A program made the translations under genes and the position numbers. This document shows, one piece after another, positions 62,093 to 62,191 of a stretch of DNA of 62,191 bases. The stretch comes from Rickettsiales bacterium (GTDB lineage Bacteria; Pseudomonadota; Alphaproteobacteria; Rickettsiales; JABSSG01): NCBI GenBank assembly GCA_020049805.1, contig JAGVLN010000011.1, positions 1 through 62,191 on the forward strand. Direction: 5' to 3'. The notes under the pieces were generated by a model. That model had not been told where the DNA came from and ran no database searches. It saw only the letters and a program-made list of their open reading frames with translations. Every line of letters starts with the position of its first letter. Within the stretch, counting starts at the first letter, position 1.

Positions 62093-62191
62093 CTACTTAA
62101 TAATTTTGGATACGACGCCAGCGCCTACGGTTCTACCGCCTTCACGGATAGCGAAGCGTAAACCATCTTCCATAGCGATTGGTGAGATCAA
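62093..62191 (-). CDS. tuf: Elongation factor Tu (C-terminal 32 codons; gene continues past the window)
   Basis: The visible part reads [19 protein letters not shown] and [13 protein letters not shown], then TAG, which is the EF-Tu C-terminus and not EF-G. The 5' part lies beyond 62191. It is transcribed towards tRNA-Trp with 55 bp between them. Confidence 0.95.
   Translation of the reverse strand: MISPIAMEDGLRFAIREGGRTVGAGVVSKIIK

Overview
The window is a strongly AT-rich piece of a Rickettsiaceae-type alphaproteobacterial chromosome. The evidence is an ATP/ADP translocase (obligate intracellular life), a 17 kDa-type rickettsial surface lipoprotein, a rickettsial-type citrate synthase and TrcR, MHS-type major facilitator proteins, ankyrin-repeat proteins and the secE-nusG-rplKAJL-rpoBC block. 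Two LuxR-type regulators, a de novo folate operon and the gene order tuf-tRNA-Trp-secE point away from the best-known pathogenic Rickettsia and towards a protist- or invertebrate-associated relative. I cannot name the genus from sequence reading alone.

Layout. 1-9.0 kb is accessory. It holds a frameshifted gene running off the left edge, an orphan PD-(D/E)XK nuclease-like protein, a four-gene minus-strand unit (two GNAT acetyltransferases, a sodium:solute symporter, a LuxR-type regulator), a second LuxR-type regulator, an MHS transporter and small proteins of unknown role. 9.0-10.6 kb is a compact YciI / membrane protein / GST operon. 10.6-14.5 kb carries gltA, a large ankyrin plus alpha/beta-hydrolase protein (effector candidate) and an atypical RpiB-family isomerase. 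14.7-22 kb has a BrnQ transporter and a tight plus-strand run: trcR, tpiA, secG, pyrG, kdsA and an MsbA-like ABC exporter. 22-28.9 kb is envelope biology: a beta-barrel protein, a Pro/Gly/Asp-rich membrane protein, the 17 kDa lipoprotein, a metal efflux protein, TadA, MlaC, MlaA and a TPR-methyltransferase.

29-33 kb holds an aspartate aminotransferase and tolB-pal-cpoB, followed by a small ankyrin protein, a second MHS transporter and a 67-residue protein that shares a short motif with the ankyrin protein. 35.5-41.1 kb encodes the ATP/ADP translocase and an RND efflux pair. 41.2-43.3 kb is again accessory: a NarK-type transporter remnant, a pentapeptide-like protein, and an AmiD-like amidase in which every metal-binding and catalytic position has been replaced although the fold and the peptidoglycan-binding module look intact. 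43.6-48.7 kb is folB-folK-folP-folC followed by a polar amino acid ABC importer. 48.7-50.6 kb carries a stand-alone Aas-like acyl-ACP synthetase and a lipoprotein. 50.7 kb to the end is the minus-strand transcription/translation block rpoC, rpoB, rplL, rplJ, rplA, rplK, nusG, secE, tRNA-Trp and the 3' end of tuf.

The observations most worth a second look are the predicted dead amidase/PG-binding protein, the ankyrin-hydrolase fusion with a cysteine in the nucleophile elbow, the motif shared by the small ankyrin protein and the 67-residue protein, the two LuxR paralogues around a transporter/acetyltransferase operon, the frameshift beside a nuclease-like gene at the left edge, and the tuf-tRNA-Trp-secE junction. 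I saw no CRISPR array, rRNA gene or intact insertion sequence.
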